Assembly (NCBI GenBank): GCA_035565355.1
Contig: DATMSM010000085.1
Span: 1-41,633, forward strand
DNA length: 41,633 nt
From: Ga0074130 sp035565355
GTDB lineage: Bacteria > Pseudomonadota > Gammaproteobacteria > Burkholderiales > Rhodocyclaceae
Direction of reading: 5' to 3'
How positions within the stretch are numbered: the first letter of the stretch is position 1; the number at the start of each line of letters is the position of its first letter. The position numbers and the translations under genes were made by a program. Under the pieces are notes generated by a model. The model was not told the DNA's origin and made no database searches. It saw only the letters and a list, made by a program, of their open reading frames with translations. This document shows positions 15,487-23,554 of this stretch, piece by piece.

Positions 15487-16871
15487 TGCAAAGCAAGCAC
15501 CGACTAGAACTGGACAGCTTTGGCGATATAGAAGTTCCCGCAGAGGCCTTGTGGGGAGCGCAGACGCAGCGCTCCCTGCATCACTTCGCCATCTCCACCG
15601 AGCGCATGCCGCAGGCGCTTATTCATGCGCTGGCGCGGGTCAAGCGCGCGGCCGCACTGGCCAATTGCGAGCTCGGCCTACTCGATGCCAAGAAAACCGA
15701 CGCCATCGTCGCGGCAGCCGATGAAGTGCTGGCCGGCAAGCACGCTGACGCTTTTCCTTTATCCGTGTGGCAGACCGGCTCGGGCACGCAGACCAATATG
15801 AACATGAACGAGGTGCTGGCCAATCGCGCTTCCGAACTGCTGGGGGGCGAGCGCGGACAGAAACGCCTGGTTCATCCCAACGACGAAGTGAATCGCGGTC
15901 AGTCGAGCAATGACATCTTTCCGACCGCCATGCACGTCGCCGCCGCCAGCGCCGTGCATGGCGAGCTGCTGCCAGCCCTGCGCCAGTTGCGGGCAGCCAT
16001 CACCGCCAAATCGGTCGCCTTTGCGGCCATCATCAAGATCGGCCGCACCCATCTGCAGGACGCCACGCCGGTGACGCTGGGGCAGGAGCTGTCGGGATGG
16101 GCGGCGCAACTCGAACTCGCCGAGCAGGCGATCACCAGCGCCCTGCCCAATCTGTGCGCACTGGCGGCGGGCGGTACCGCCGTCGGCACCGGCCTCAATA
16201 CGCATCCGGAGTTCGGCGCGCGCGTGGCGGCCGAGCTCTTGCGCCAGACCGGCTTGCCCTTTCGCCGTGCCGACAACAAGTTCGCCGCACTAGCCGGACA
16301 TGAAGCCCTGGCGACCGCGCATGGGGCGCTACGCACCCTGGCGCTGGCGCTGACCAAGATTGCCAACGACATCCGCTGGCTGGCCTCGGGCCCGCGCTCG
16401 GGGCTGGGCGAAATCAGCATTCCGGAGAACGAGCCCGGCAGCTCCATCATGCCGGGCAAGGTGAACCCCACTCAATGCGAAGCCGTCACCATGCTCTGTG
16501 CCCAGGTCATGGGCAACGACGTGGCGCTGGGCATGGGCGCGGCGGCGGGGAGTTTTGAACTGAATGTCTACAAGCCACTCATCATCCACAACTTCCTGCA
16601 GAGCGTGCGTCTGCTCGCCGATGGCATGAACAGCCTGAATGAACATTGCGTGCAGGGCATACAGGCCAATGAAGCGCGCATAGACGAGCTGCTCGAACGC
16701 TCCCTGATGCTGGTGACCGCGCTCAATCCGCACATCGGCTACGACAAGGCCGCCGACATCGCCAAGAAGGCGCACAAGGAAGGCACCACCCTGCGCGAAG
16801 CCGCAGTTGCCACGGGCTACGTTACGGCCGCAGACTTTGATGCGTGGGTCAAGGCCGAGAAGATGGTCTGA
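15483..16871 (+). CDS. fumC: fumarate hydratase class II
   Basis: A 462-residue iron-free fumarase that interconverts fumarate and L-malate in the citric acid cycle. Seen directly: GDIEVPAEALWGAQTQRS near the N-terminus, QTGSGTQTNMNMNEV, NDIFPTAMHVAA (active-site histidine), GRTHLQDATPVTLGQE, and the superfamily signature GSSIMPGKVNPTQCE at about residues 320-334. The length is normal. The start is ATG 15483 or the next codon 15486; both overlap the stop of the preceding small gene, which suggests coupling. The gene ends before a strong terminator. The aspartase/argininosuccinate-lyase relatives share the signature, but the whole sequence fits FumC. Confidence 0.96.
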   Translation: MMQSKHRLELDSFGDIEVPAEALWGAQTQRSLHHFAISTERMPQALIHALARVKRAAALANCELGLLDAKKTDAIVAAADEVLAGKHADAFPLSVWQTGSGTQTNMNMNEVLANRASELLGGERGQKRLVHPNDEVNRGQSSNDIFPTAMHVAAASAVHGELLPALRQLRAAITAKSVAFAAIIKIGRTHLQDATPVTLGQELSGWAAQLELAEQAITSALPNLCALAAGGTAVGTGLNTHPEFGARVAAELLRQTGLPFRRADNKFAALAGHEALATAHGALRTLALALTKIANDIRWLASGPRSGLGEISIPENEPGSSIMPGKVNPTQCEAVTMLCAQVMGNDVALGMGAAAGSFELNVYKPLIIHNFLQSVRLLADGMNSLNEHCVQGIQANEARIDELLERSLMLVTALNPHIGYDKAADIAKKAHKEGTTLREAAVATGYVTAADFDAWVKAEKMV

Positions 16872-16881
16872 GCGGAGCATG

Positions 16882-16913
16882 AAAAAAAACCGGGCACTGG
16901 CCCGGTTTTTTTT
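16882..16913. terminator. intrinsic terminator between fumC and moaE
   Basis: An A-tract, the stem AACCGGGC / GCCCGGTT around a short ACTG loop, and eight T residues follow the fumC stop by 11 bases. It lies between convergent genes and its A- and T-tracts suit both directions. Confidence 0.88.
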
Positions 16914-16956
16914 GAGGCTTGCCTGAGGCAAGCAAGGTCGTGACAGGAGCGGCCGC

Positions 16957-17427
16957 TTATAGCCCGATCTGATCCTGCCACTTGTTCAGCGCGGCATCAT
17001 CGCTCTCTCTTGCATCGACCCAGCGGCTCCCACCGTCCGTACTTTCCTTCTTCCAGAACGGTGCCTGGGTCTTAAGGTAATCCATGATGAACTCGCAGGC
17101 GGCGAATGCATTGCCGCGATGCGGGCTGCTGACGACAACCAGTACGATCTGTTCGCCCGGCATCAGATGACCGACACGGTGGATCACGCGCACACCCAGC
17201 AATTGCCAACGCTCGCCGGCCTGGGCGACGATCTCGTGCAAGGCCTTTTCAGTCATGCCCGGATAGTGCTCCAGCGTCATGTCGGCAACGCCGGTGCCGT
17301 CATTGTTGTCGCGCACCAGGCCGACAAAGCTGGCCACCGCGCCGACGGAAAACTCGCCCGCGGTCAGCGCACGCACTTCGGCGCTGAGGTCGAAGTCGGC
17401 TTCCTGGACAGAGACGGAGGTTTTCAT
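16957..17427 (-). CDS. moaE: molybdopterin synthase catalytic subunit MoaE
   Basis: A 156-residue protein that, with MoaD, adds two sulfurs to precursor Z (cPMP) to make molybdopterin. Seen directly: GAVASFVGLVRDNN (about residues 32-45), LEHYPGMTEKALHEI, VRVIHRVGHLMPGEQIVLVVVSSPHR with the active-site region, and AFWKK-like PFWKKESTDG near residue 130. ATG 17427 is the right start: a longer open frame to 17739 only covers moaD out of frame. It begins 2 bases after the moaD stop. It is the last gene of the mobB-moeA-moaD-moaE operon. Confidence 0.95.
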   Translation of the reverse strand: MKTSVSVQEADFDLSAEVRALTAGEFSVGAVASFVGLVRDNNDGTGVADMTLEHYPGMTEKALHEIVAQAGERWQLLGVRVIHRVGHLMPGEQIVLVVVSSPHRGNAFAACEFIMDYLKTQAPFWKKESTDGGSRWVDARESDDAALNKWQDQIGL

Positions 17428-17429
17428 CT

Positions 17430-17681
17430 TTAGCCCCCTGTCACCGGCGGAAAGAAGGCAATCTCGTCGCCGTCCTTGATCTCCGCGGTCAGCAGCACCA
17501 TGTCCTGGTTGACCGCGGCGCGCAAATTCTTTGCGCTGTTCAGCGCAATCCACTTGTCGCCACGCGCAGCGAGATGGTCGCGCAAGGCGGCCACCGTCGT
17601 CACTCCAGAGGGCAGTGCCAGGGTTTCCGAAGAAGTGCCGACCGCCTCGCGCAGACCGGCGAAAAACAGAACAGTAATCAC
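17430..17681 (-). CDS. moaD: molybdopterin synthase sulfur carrier MoaD
   Basis: An 83-residue ubiquitin-fold protein starting ITVLFFAGLREAVG and ending in the diagnostic Gly-Gly (FFPPVTGG), the C-terminus that MoeB adenylates and that carries the thiocarboxylate to MoaE. Its ATG overlaps the moeA stop by 4 bases and its own stop is 2 bases before moaE, so stoichiometric expression of the two synthase subunits is likely. The sequence before GG matches the MoaD family in length and hydrophobic pattern. Confidence 0.93.
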   Translation of the reverse strand: MITVLFFAGLREAVGTSSETLALPSGVTTVAALRDHLAARGDKWIALNSAKNLRAAVNQDMVLLTAEIKDGDEIAFFPPVTGG

Positions 17682-18940
17682 GTAAGCAGCTCCGAGAAAG
17701 GCAGGAAGCGCACGCTGTCGCCGCGCTTGATCTGGACACCTGCGGGGTTGTCGATCAGGCCGTCCGCCCAGGCCGCCGAGGTCAGCACGCCAGAGCTTTG
17801 ATTGGGAAAGAGTTCGAGCAAACCATCTTCACCGATGCGCGCACGCAGGAATTCACGCCGACGATCCGACTTGGCTTGATCGAAGCCGGCCGTGCGCGTC
17901 ATGCCGCGCGGCAGGGCAGTTTCAACCTCGACCGGCATGCCCTGCAGCTTGCGGATAAAGGGCCGCACCAGCAACAGGAAGGTCACGAAACTCGACACCG
18001 GATTGCCCGGCAGACCGATGAAAGCGGCCTCATTCCCGGCAGTCACCACACGGCCAAACGCAAAGGGACGCCCCGGCTTGCTGTTCACCAGCCAGTGATC
18101 GAGTACGCCTTCAGCCTCCACCGCCGGCTTGATGTGATCCTCCTCCCCCATGGACACACCGCCGCTGGTGAGGATCAGGTCGGCCTTGTCTTCCGCAGCG
18201 GCCTTGCGCAGCGCCGCGCGCGTGGCGTCGAGCTTGTCCGGCACGATGCCGAAATCGATGACCTCGCAACCCAGCTGTTCGAGCAGGCCCTTGAGCAGGA
18301 AGCGATTGGAATTGTAGATCGCGCCCGGCGGCAGAGGATTGCCCGGCATGACCAGCTCGTCGCCGGTCGAGAACAGGGCCACGCGCACGCGACGGAATAC
18401 CGGCAACGACGCCAGGCCCACCGAAGCAGCCAGGCCGGCTTCCTGCGGGCGCAGACGGGTGCCACGCGCCAGCACTTCACCACCGGTGCGAATGTCTTCG
18501 CCGGCACGGCGTATCCATTCGCCCGGCTGGGGCAGTTCATTGAATGTCGCCTGACCATTGGCGAAGGACACATATTCTTGCATCACGATGGCATCTGCGC
18601 CCGGCGGCACCGGCGCGCCGGTAAAGATGCGCGCGGTCGTGCCTGCAGCTAATGGAGCCCCCACCGCACCGGCGGGAATGCGCTGACTGACCACCAGCGT
18701 CGTGCCCACCGCCGGCACATCGGCGCAGCGCACGGCATAACCGTCCATCGACGAGTTGTCGAGCGGCGGCACATTGATGGCGGAATATTGCGGCTGCGCC
18801 AGCACGCGGCCGACAGCCTCGAAAGTAGACACCATCTCGCTGTTGGCAACCGGCCTCGCCCCTGCCAGCAACACGGAAAGCGCCTGGTCGAGCTCCATCA
18901 GCGGCTTGTTTTGCGGCGCAGTTTTCACATCAGCGCTCAT
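17678..18940 (-). CDS. moeA: molybdopterin molybdenumtransferase MoeA
   Basis: A 420-residue enzyme that inserts molybdate into adenylylated molybdopterin. Seen directly: VPPLDNSSMDGYAVRCAD (about residues 58-75), GTTARIFTGAPVPPGADAIV (about 100-119), the MPT-binding stretch LILTSGGVSMGEEDHIKPA (about 255-273), and FGLPGNPVSSFVTF-type GLPGNPVSS near 310. Length and domain order are normal. It follows mobB with a 4-base overlap and leads into moaD likewise. The product would feed the formate dehydrogenase encoded about 4 kb away. Confidence 0.96.
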   Translation of the reverse strand: MSADVKTAPQNKPLMELDQALSVLLAGARPVANSEMVSTFEAVGRVLAQPQYSAINVPPLDNSSMDGYAVRCADVPAVGTTLVVSQRIPAGAVGAPLAAGTTARIFTGAPVPPGADAIVMQEYVSFANGQATFNELPQPGEWIRRAGEDIRTGGEVLARGTRLRPQEAGLAASVGLASLPVFRRVRVALFSTGDELVMPGNPLPPGAIYNSNRFLLKGLLEQLGCEVIDFGIVPDKLDATRAALRKAAAEDKADLILTSGGVSMGEEDHIKPAVEAEGVLDHWLVNSKPGRPFAFGRVVTAGNEAAFIGLPGNPVSSFVTFLLLVRPFIRKLQGMPVEVETALPRGMTRTAGFDQAKSDRRREFLRARIGEDGLLELFPNQSSGVLTSAAWADGLIDNPAGVQIKRGDSVRFLPFSELLT

Positions 18941-19431
18941 TTGTTCAGTCCGGTGTAGTTCAGCACGAATTCAACAATGGCCGGCGGCGAGTTGAGATCC
19001 AGCACCGGCACATCCAGCGCCAAGGGCACATCGCTGGCCACGGCCACCACGTTGTGGCCGGGATAGAGCATGTCCTCGACGTGGTCGGGGCGATGAATCT
19101 CGATCTTGGGCAACTCGCTGTTCTTGTAGCCCTCGATCAGCAACAGGTCGCAGGGCGACATGCGCGCGATCTGCTCATCCAGCGTGGGTTCGGCCTCGCC
19201 GCGCAGCTCGTGCATGAGGGCCCAGCGATTGGAAGACACCAGCATGACCTCGGTACAACCGGCCTCACGATGGCGATAGGAGTCCTTACCCGGCTTGTCT
19301 ACATCAAACTGGTGATGGGCGTGCTTGATCAGGGAAACCTTGAGCCCCTGCTTCACAAACAGGGGAATCATCTGCTCCAGCAGCGTGGTCTTGCCGGAGC
19401 CACTAAAACCGGTAAAGCCGAAAACCTTCAC
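18937..19431 (-). CDS. mobB: molybdopterin-guanine dinucleotide biosynthesis protein MobB
   Basis: A 164-residue GTP-binding protein that assists MobA in attaching GMP to the molybdenum cofactor. The P-loop is GFSGSGKTT at about residues 7-15, followed by VSLIKHAHHQFDVDKPGKDS, which is characteristic of MobB, and LLLIEGYKNSELPKIE. The frame opens at TTG 19482, but GTG 19431 gives the usual N-terminus (MKVFGFTGFSG) and has GGAG 8 bases upstream, so it is preferred. mobA is not in the window. It is first in the mob/moe/moa operon, 71 bases downstream of the helicase gene on the same strand. Confidence 0.93.
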   Translation of the reverse strand: MKVFGFTGFSGSGKTTLLEQMIPLFVKQGLKVSLIKHAHHQFDVDKPGKDSYRHREAGCTEVMLVSSNRWALMHELRGEAEPTLDEQIARMSPCDLLLIEGYKNSELPKIEIHRPDHVEDMLYPGHNVVAVASDVPLALDVPVLDLNSPPAIVEFVLNYTGLNK

Positions 19432-19502
19432 GTCAAACTCCGCGCTCGCATTGAAGCTGCCATTGTACCGCGCTAACTTCAAACAGATATAGCGATTCCG
19501 GC

Positions 19503-21506
19503 CTAGGCCGACTGGACGGCGGGACTGAAAAAGGCCTCCACCTCGGCGATCTCGCGCGTACGGCGCATCGGCGGCAGCGATTGCCAGATCTTGCGGCCGT
19601 AGGGTTTTCCGATCATGCGCGGGTCGCAGACCATGAGCACGCCACGGTCGGTTTCATCGCGGATCAGACGGCCGGCGCCCTGCTTCATGCTGATCACCGC
19701 ATGCGGCAGCTGGTAGTCGAAGAAGGGATTGCCGCCCTGCTTGCGCAGATGCTCGATGCGCGCCGCCAGCACCGGATCGTCGGGCGGCGCGAAAGGCAGC
19801 TTGTCGATGACGACCAGCGACAGCGCTTCGCCGCGCACATCGACGCCTTCCCAGAAACTCTGGCTGGCGACGAGGATGGCGTTGCCGAGACGGCGGAAGC
19901 GGTCCAGCAGTTCCGTGCGCGAGCTCTGGCCCTGCAGCAGCAGCGGGTAGTCGAGGCCGGCACGGGAAAGCTTGTCCTCGATCAGCTCGTGGATGCGACG
20001 CATGGCGCGCAGCGAAGTGCATAAGACAAAAGCACGCCCACCGGAGGCAACGATGGCCGGCCAGCACGCCTCGACCACGGCCTCGCTGTAGAACTGCGAG
20101 TTCGGTTCGGGCATATCGGGCGGGCAATATAGCAGGCCGTTCTGCGCATAGTCAAAGGGGCTGCCCCAGAGGCCGGTCTCGGCCTCCATCAGACCCAGCT
20201 CGCTGCAGTAGTGGCCGAAATCATTGCCGATGGCCAGCGTCGCCGAGGTAAATATCCAGGCACGCGGATGACCGGCCATCTGGCGCTGGAAGATATCGGC
20301 CACATGCAAGGGCGTCATGTTCAGCGCCAGGGTCTGGCTGAACACTTCCAGCCAGCGCACATACTCGGTTTTCTCCGTGCTTTCACCCGGACTGTTCGGC
20401 TGGGCCTGCGCATTGCTGCGCCAGCGGCGCAGGCGCAGCTGCATTTCATGCGTGCGATTCACGCAGTTTTCCAGCCCTTCGCTGCGCTCGGCCTGCGCTT
20501 CCAGATGCTTGGCCATATCGGCCAGGGTTGCCTCCACCGTATCCAGCGAACGCTGGAAATCCTGCTGGTCGGCTACCTGAGCCAAGGGCAGGCGCTGATT
20601 CTCGCCCTGAATGCTCAAGCGCAAATCCCGCGCCGCCTTGTCCACGCCGCGCACCGCATCCTGCAAGGGCATGTAGTCCTTGGCGGCGGCCAGTGCTTCA
20701 TTGCGGCTATCGCGCGCCAGCTCCAGCAGTTGCGCAGTACTGACCGACTCGCCGAAAAACAAGCCGGCGACTTCGGGCAGTTGATGCGCCTCGTCAAAGA
20801 TCACCGCATTGCAGGCCGGCAACAATTCGCCCAGGCCGTCGTCGCGCAGCATGACGTCGGCAAAAAAGAGATGGTGATTGACCACCACCACATCCGCCGC
20901 CATGGCCTCGCGCCGCGCCGCCATGACAAAGCACTCCTTGGCATAGGCGCACTCCTGCCCCAGGCAGTTGTCGCGCGTGGAAGTCGCCTGCTGCCAGGCC
21001 CCGGAATCCTCGGGCACCGCCACCAGCTCGGCCTTGTCGCCACTCTTGGTGGTCTTGGCAAAGCGCGCAATGGTGCGAATGTGGTCGGCTTCGACACGCG
21101 AAGTAAAACGCCCTTCGCTCTGCGCGCGCTCGACGTGGTAATGGCAAACGTAGTTGGCGCGCCCCTTGAGCAAAGCCACGCTGACGCCGACCTTGAGCGC
21201 ATCACGCACGGTCGGCAGATCGCGCTGAAACAGCTGATCCTGCAGGGTCTTGGTGCCGGTTGAAATAATCACCTTGCCGCCCGACTTGAGCGCCGGCACC
21301 AGATAAGCATAGGTCTTGCCGGTACCCGTGCCCGCCTCGGCCACATAGGCACGATTGGCACTGATGGCTTCGGCGATCTTCTGCGCCAGCTCGACCTGCT
21401 GCGAGCGCGCCCGATAGCCCGGAATCGCAGTCGCCAAGGGGCCATCGTCCGCGAACAGCGGGCTGATATCAGGGGTAGAAACGGGGCTTGCGGCAGCATC
21501 GGACAT
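19503..21506 (-). CDS. ATP-dependent DNA helicase, DinG/YoaA (XPD-like) family
   Basis: A 667-residue superfamily 2 helicase. Motif I (AEAGTGTGKT) is at residues 56-65 and the Walker B variant DEAH at 238-241. Between them lie C121, C181, C186 and C192, the four cysteines that bind the [4Fe-4S] cluster in XPD-like helicases. The C-terminal half has FEGVDV-like FWEGVDVRGE and the last motif QGAGRLIRDETDRG. There is no N-terminal nuclease domain. Members unwind DNA 5' to 3' and act in repair. YoaA is the closest E. coli relative in size, though the symbol is not certain. The start is ATG 21506; its ribosome site is weak. Confidence 0.9.
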   Translation of the reverse strand: MSDAAASPVSTPDISPLFADDGPLATAIPGYRARSQQVELAQKIAEAISANRAYVAEAGTGTGKTYAYLVPALKSGGKVIISTGTKTLQDQLFQRDLPTVRDALKVGVSVALLKGRANYVCHYHVERAQSEGRFTSRVEADHIRTIARFAKTTKSGDKAELVAVPEDSGAWQQATSTRDNCLGQECAYAKECFVMAARREAMAADVVVVNHHLFFADVMLRDDGLGELLPACNAVIFDEAHQLPEVAGLFFGESVSTAQLLELARDSRNEALAAAKDYMPLQDAVRGVDKAARDLRLSIQGENQRLPLAQVADQQDFQRSLDTVEATLADMAKHLEAQAERSEGLENCVNRTHEMQLRLRRWRSNAQAQPNSPGESTEKTEYVRWLEVFSQTLALNMTPLHVADIFQRQMAGHPRAWIFTSATLAIGNDFGHYCSELGLMEAETGLWGSPFDYAQNGLLYCPPDMPEPNSQFYSEAVVEACWPAIVASGGRAFVLCTSLRAMRRIHELIEDKLSRAGLDYPLLLQGQSSRTELLDRFRRLGNAILVASQSFWEGVDVRGEALSLVVIDKLPFAPPDDPVLAARIEHLRKQGGNPFFDYQLPHAVISMKQGAGRLIRDETDRGVLMVCDPRMIGKPYGRKIWQSLPPMRRTREIAEVEAFFSPAVQSA

Positions 21507-21532
21507 GAGTCGTGCATTTTACATGCCTTCCC

Positions 21533-21547
21533 CCCTCATCCTGAGGG
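21533..21547. repeat. short inverted repeat upstream of the helicase gene
   Basis: CCCTCA-TCC-TGAGGG is a perfect 6-base inverted repeat in the 293-base gap 21507-21799, near another purine-rich GAGAGGGGA block. It resembles the GGGAG/CTCCC-type intergenic repeats common in proteobacteria. Its role is unknown. Confidence 0.5.
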
Positions 21548-21706
21548 AGAGGGGACTCTCCGTAGCTACGCAGAGAAAACTCACGCAGCCTTGGCACAGA
21601 GCCGTCTCAAGCCAAGGCGGCACGCGTCGGAGGCGCCAACCGCATGACTATCATTCGGCGCTGCTCTTAGTTTGGGAGAGGGCAAAGCCCGCGAACCAAG
21701 GTCACC

Positions 21707-21747
21707 CCCTTCTCGGAAAATCCGCAGTGCGGATTTTCCGAGAAGGG
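21707..21747. repeat. 20-base near-perfect palindrome in the helicase/regulator gap
   Basis: Arms at 21707-21726 and 21728-21747 are exact reverse complements around a single central base; the left arm begins CCCTTCTCGG and ends AATCCGCA. It could form a long hairpin or a terminator-like structure. A second smaller hairpin follows at about 21751-21768 (ATGCCGC-AAA-GCGGCGT, one G:T pair). The pair could be an interspersed genomic repeat or a remnant of a small mobile element. It could also stop transcription of the response regulator gene (minus strand), which ends at 21800. Confidence 0.75.
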
Positions 21748-21799
21748 TTAATGCCGCAAAGCGGCGTTATGCCGGAGCTAAAGGGGCGTGGGGTATAGC

Positions 21800-22459
21800 T
21801 CAGCCTTCTATCATGTACCCAAAGCCGCGCAGCGTGCGTATGGTCACGCCGCTGCCCTGCAGTTTGGCGCGCAGGCGCGAGACATAGACCTCGATGGCGT
21901 TGTCGCTGAGGATTTCGTCCCAGTTCTGGATCGCATTCTGCAATTGCTGCTTGCTGACCACCAGGCCGACGCGGCGCAGCAGTTGCACCAGCACGCCCCA
22001 TTCACGCGCGGTCAGATCCAGCGTCTGCTCGCCGATCCAGGCGCGCTTGCCGACGATATCGACGCACAACTTGCCAAGCTGCACGCGCGTGTCCTCGCCG
22101 GCCTCGACGCGGCGCAGCAGCGCACGCACGCGCGCCTCCAGTTCGGCCAGCGCAAACGGCTTGATCATGTAGTCGTCGGCACCGAGATCGAGGCCGCGCA
22201 CGCGCTCATCGACGCCATCGAGCGCAGTGAGGATGAGGACGCCACCCTGGCGCGAACGCTCGATCCGCGACAGCACGTCGAACCCGCTGATATCGGGCAG
22301 GCCGAGATCGAGCACGATCATGGAAAAAGATCGCGCCTTGCACACGGCTAGCGCATCAGTTCCCGTTGCCACATGTTCGACCTCGTAGCCCGAAGTGCGC
22401 AGGGCTCCGGCAAGTCCTTCAGCCAGCGGCAGGTCATCTTCAACGATCAGTATCTTCAT
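21800..22459 (-). CDS. OmpR/PhoB-family response regulator, no partner kinase nearby
   Basis: A 219-residue two-domain regulator. The receiver domain has the acidic pair D8/D9, the phospho-acceptor D51 (IVLDLGLPD), T79 and K100. A winged-helix DNA-binding domain follows (about residues 125-219, ending SNDAIEVYV-type SDNAIEVYVSRLRAKL and TIRTLRGFGYMIEG). It is closest to the QseB/TctD/PmrA group. The start at ATG 22459 gives the standard MKILIVEDD; the frame extends further but adds no family sequence. The sensor kinase that usually follows is absent: a gap and then the helicase gene come next. A dyad motif lies 72 bases upstream. Confidence 0.92.
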   Translation of the reverse strand: MKILIVEDDLPLAEGLAGALRTSGYEVEHVATGTDALAVCKARSFSMIVLDLGLPDISGFDVLSRIERSRQGGVLILTALDGVDERVRGLDLGADDYMIKPFALAELEARVRALLRRVEAGEDTRVQLGKLCVDIVGKRAWIGEQTLDLTAREWGVLVQLLRRVGLVVSKQQLQNAIQNWDEILSDNAIEVYVSRLRAKLQGSGVTIRTLRGFGYMIEG

Positions 22460-22531
22460 TCTGACAAGACTACCGAATAAAGCTTGCGACAAGCTGATGC
22501 AAGCACCCAAGGCTGCCGGCGCTCACCCGAT

Positions 22532-22547
22532 TAGTCCGTAAGGACCA
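22532..22547. promoter_or_regulatory. 16-base dyad motif, copy 1 (response regulator/epsA gap)
   Basis: TAGTCC-GTAA-GGACCA: the outer six bases on each side pair at 5 of 6 positions. It lies 72 bases upstream of the response regulator start (minus strand) and 182 bases before epsA. It is one of six similar dyads in the gaps of the exopolysaccharide region. Confidence 0.55.
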
Positions 22548-22655
22548 TACAACATTAGCAAATCCATTGTGCCACAAGCTTTTCATTGGATTCAATAAAC
22601 AATATGAATTTTCTTTCTGGCTGAATATTTTCAGAATCTAAAGGTATCAGCGCAT

Positions 22656-22671
22656 TGATCCGTCCAGACCA
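22656..22671. promoter_or_regulatory. 16-base dyad motif, copy 2 (upstream of epsA)
   Basis: TGATCC-GTCC-AGACCA has the same half-site length and 4-base spacer as the other copies. It ends 58 bases before the preferred epsA start at 22730. If EpsA is the binder this would be an autoregulatory site; that is inference. Confidence 0.5.
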
Positions 22672-22729
22672 ATGCACCGAACTCGAAGCCCCTTGCCCGT
22701 CTAAACTGCCAGCTACAGGAGCAACCTCC

Positions 22730-23530
22730 ATGAACTTCCTGTCGAATATTTCAGTGACCGAGCTTGGTCCCCTCTTGAGTCTGGTGCATGAGTCCACCAC
22801 CATCAAGCGGCACTTTGAGTTGTTCGCCTGGCTGCAGAATCAGGTGCAGAGATTTCTTCCGCACGACATCCTGATTGCGGCATGGGGCGATTTTTCCCGG
22901 GGTCAGATTTGCCACGACATCGTTTCTCCCATGGCAGGCATGCGCACTGATGCTTTCGGCGAAGGGACCCTGCAGCCTTTTCTCGGCACGCTGTTCAAGC
23001 GCTGGCACGAAGGGCGGCATCTTCCCTACCTGGTTCGCACCGAGGGCGGCTTCTACCACGAGCAGCTGTCAAGCCCGGTGCTGGCACGCGCCCTGGCCAG
23101 CATGCGTTGCGGACTGGTGCACGGCATCAAGGACCAACGCGGCCATCACGACTGCCTGTACGTCTTTCTCGGCCACGACAAGCTCGGCGACACGGGCAGC
23201 CGTGATGCCCTGCGCTTCCTGTTGCCGCATATCGACATGAGCTTCAGGCAGATTGGCCTATTGCCCGGACAGCATTTCCACACTGTGCAAGCCGAAACCC
23301 GTATCGACACGGCCGTGCTGGAAGAGCTGGAGGAGGAGTACGACAACGGGCTCAGCAACCGTGAAACCGAGATCATGCATTGGGTCGGCCTCGGCAAGAC
23401 CAATCAGGAGATCGGACTGATCCTCAGCATCAGCGCATTCACGGTCAAGAATCATCTGCAACGCATCTTCCGCAAACTCAACGTGAGCAATCGCGCCCAG
23501 GCGCTCGCCCAATCCCTGTCGAGACACTGA
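22730..23530 (+). CDS. epsA: LuxR-type regulator EpsA of the XrtB exopolysaccharide locus
   Basis: A 266-residue transcription regulator. The C-terminal LuxR helix-turn-helix is at about residues 208-264 (LSNRETEIMHWVGLGKTNQE, then SISAFTVKNHLQRIFRKLNV). The N-terminal 200 residues form the sensor domain typical of EpsA (FELFAWLQNQVQRFLPHD near 29-46); it is not a standard receiver or autoinducer domain. ATG 22730 has AGGAG upstream; the in-frame TTG at 22655 lies within a dyad motif and is unlikely. In betaproteobacteria EpsA heads exosortase-B exopolysaccharide loci, as here, with epsB 24 bases downstream. It probably controls the eps genes, but its signal is unknown. Confidence 0.9.
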   Translation: MNFLSNISVTELGPLLSLVHESTTIKRHFELFAWLQNQVQRFLPHDILIAAWGDFSRGQICHDIVSPMAGMRTDAFGEGTLQPFLGTLFKRWHEGRHLPYLVRTEGGFYHEQLSSPVLARALASMRCGLVHGIKDQRGHHDCLYVFLGHDKLGDTGSRDALRFLLPHIDMSFRQIGLLPGQHFHTVQAETRIDTAVLEELEEEYDNGLSNRETEIMHWVGLGKTNQEIGLILSISAFTVKNHLQRIFRKLNVSNRAQALAQSLSRH

Positions 23531-23554
23531 AGCGCACCCACAAAAGCATCATTT

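Noticed and set aside
16957..17739. 260-residue version of MoaE
   Set aside because: The first 104 residues are moaD read in another frame; the true start is ATG 17427.
20211..21263. Plus-strand 350-residue open frame opposite the helicase
   Set aside because: Antisense to a helicase with complete motifs; no recognisable domain and no ribosome site.
22457..22472. GACAAGACTA next to the response regulator start, shared with dyad copy 4
   Set aside because: Only one half-site is present and it touches the start codon; treated as a chance half-match.
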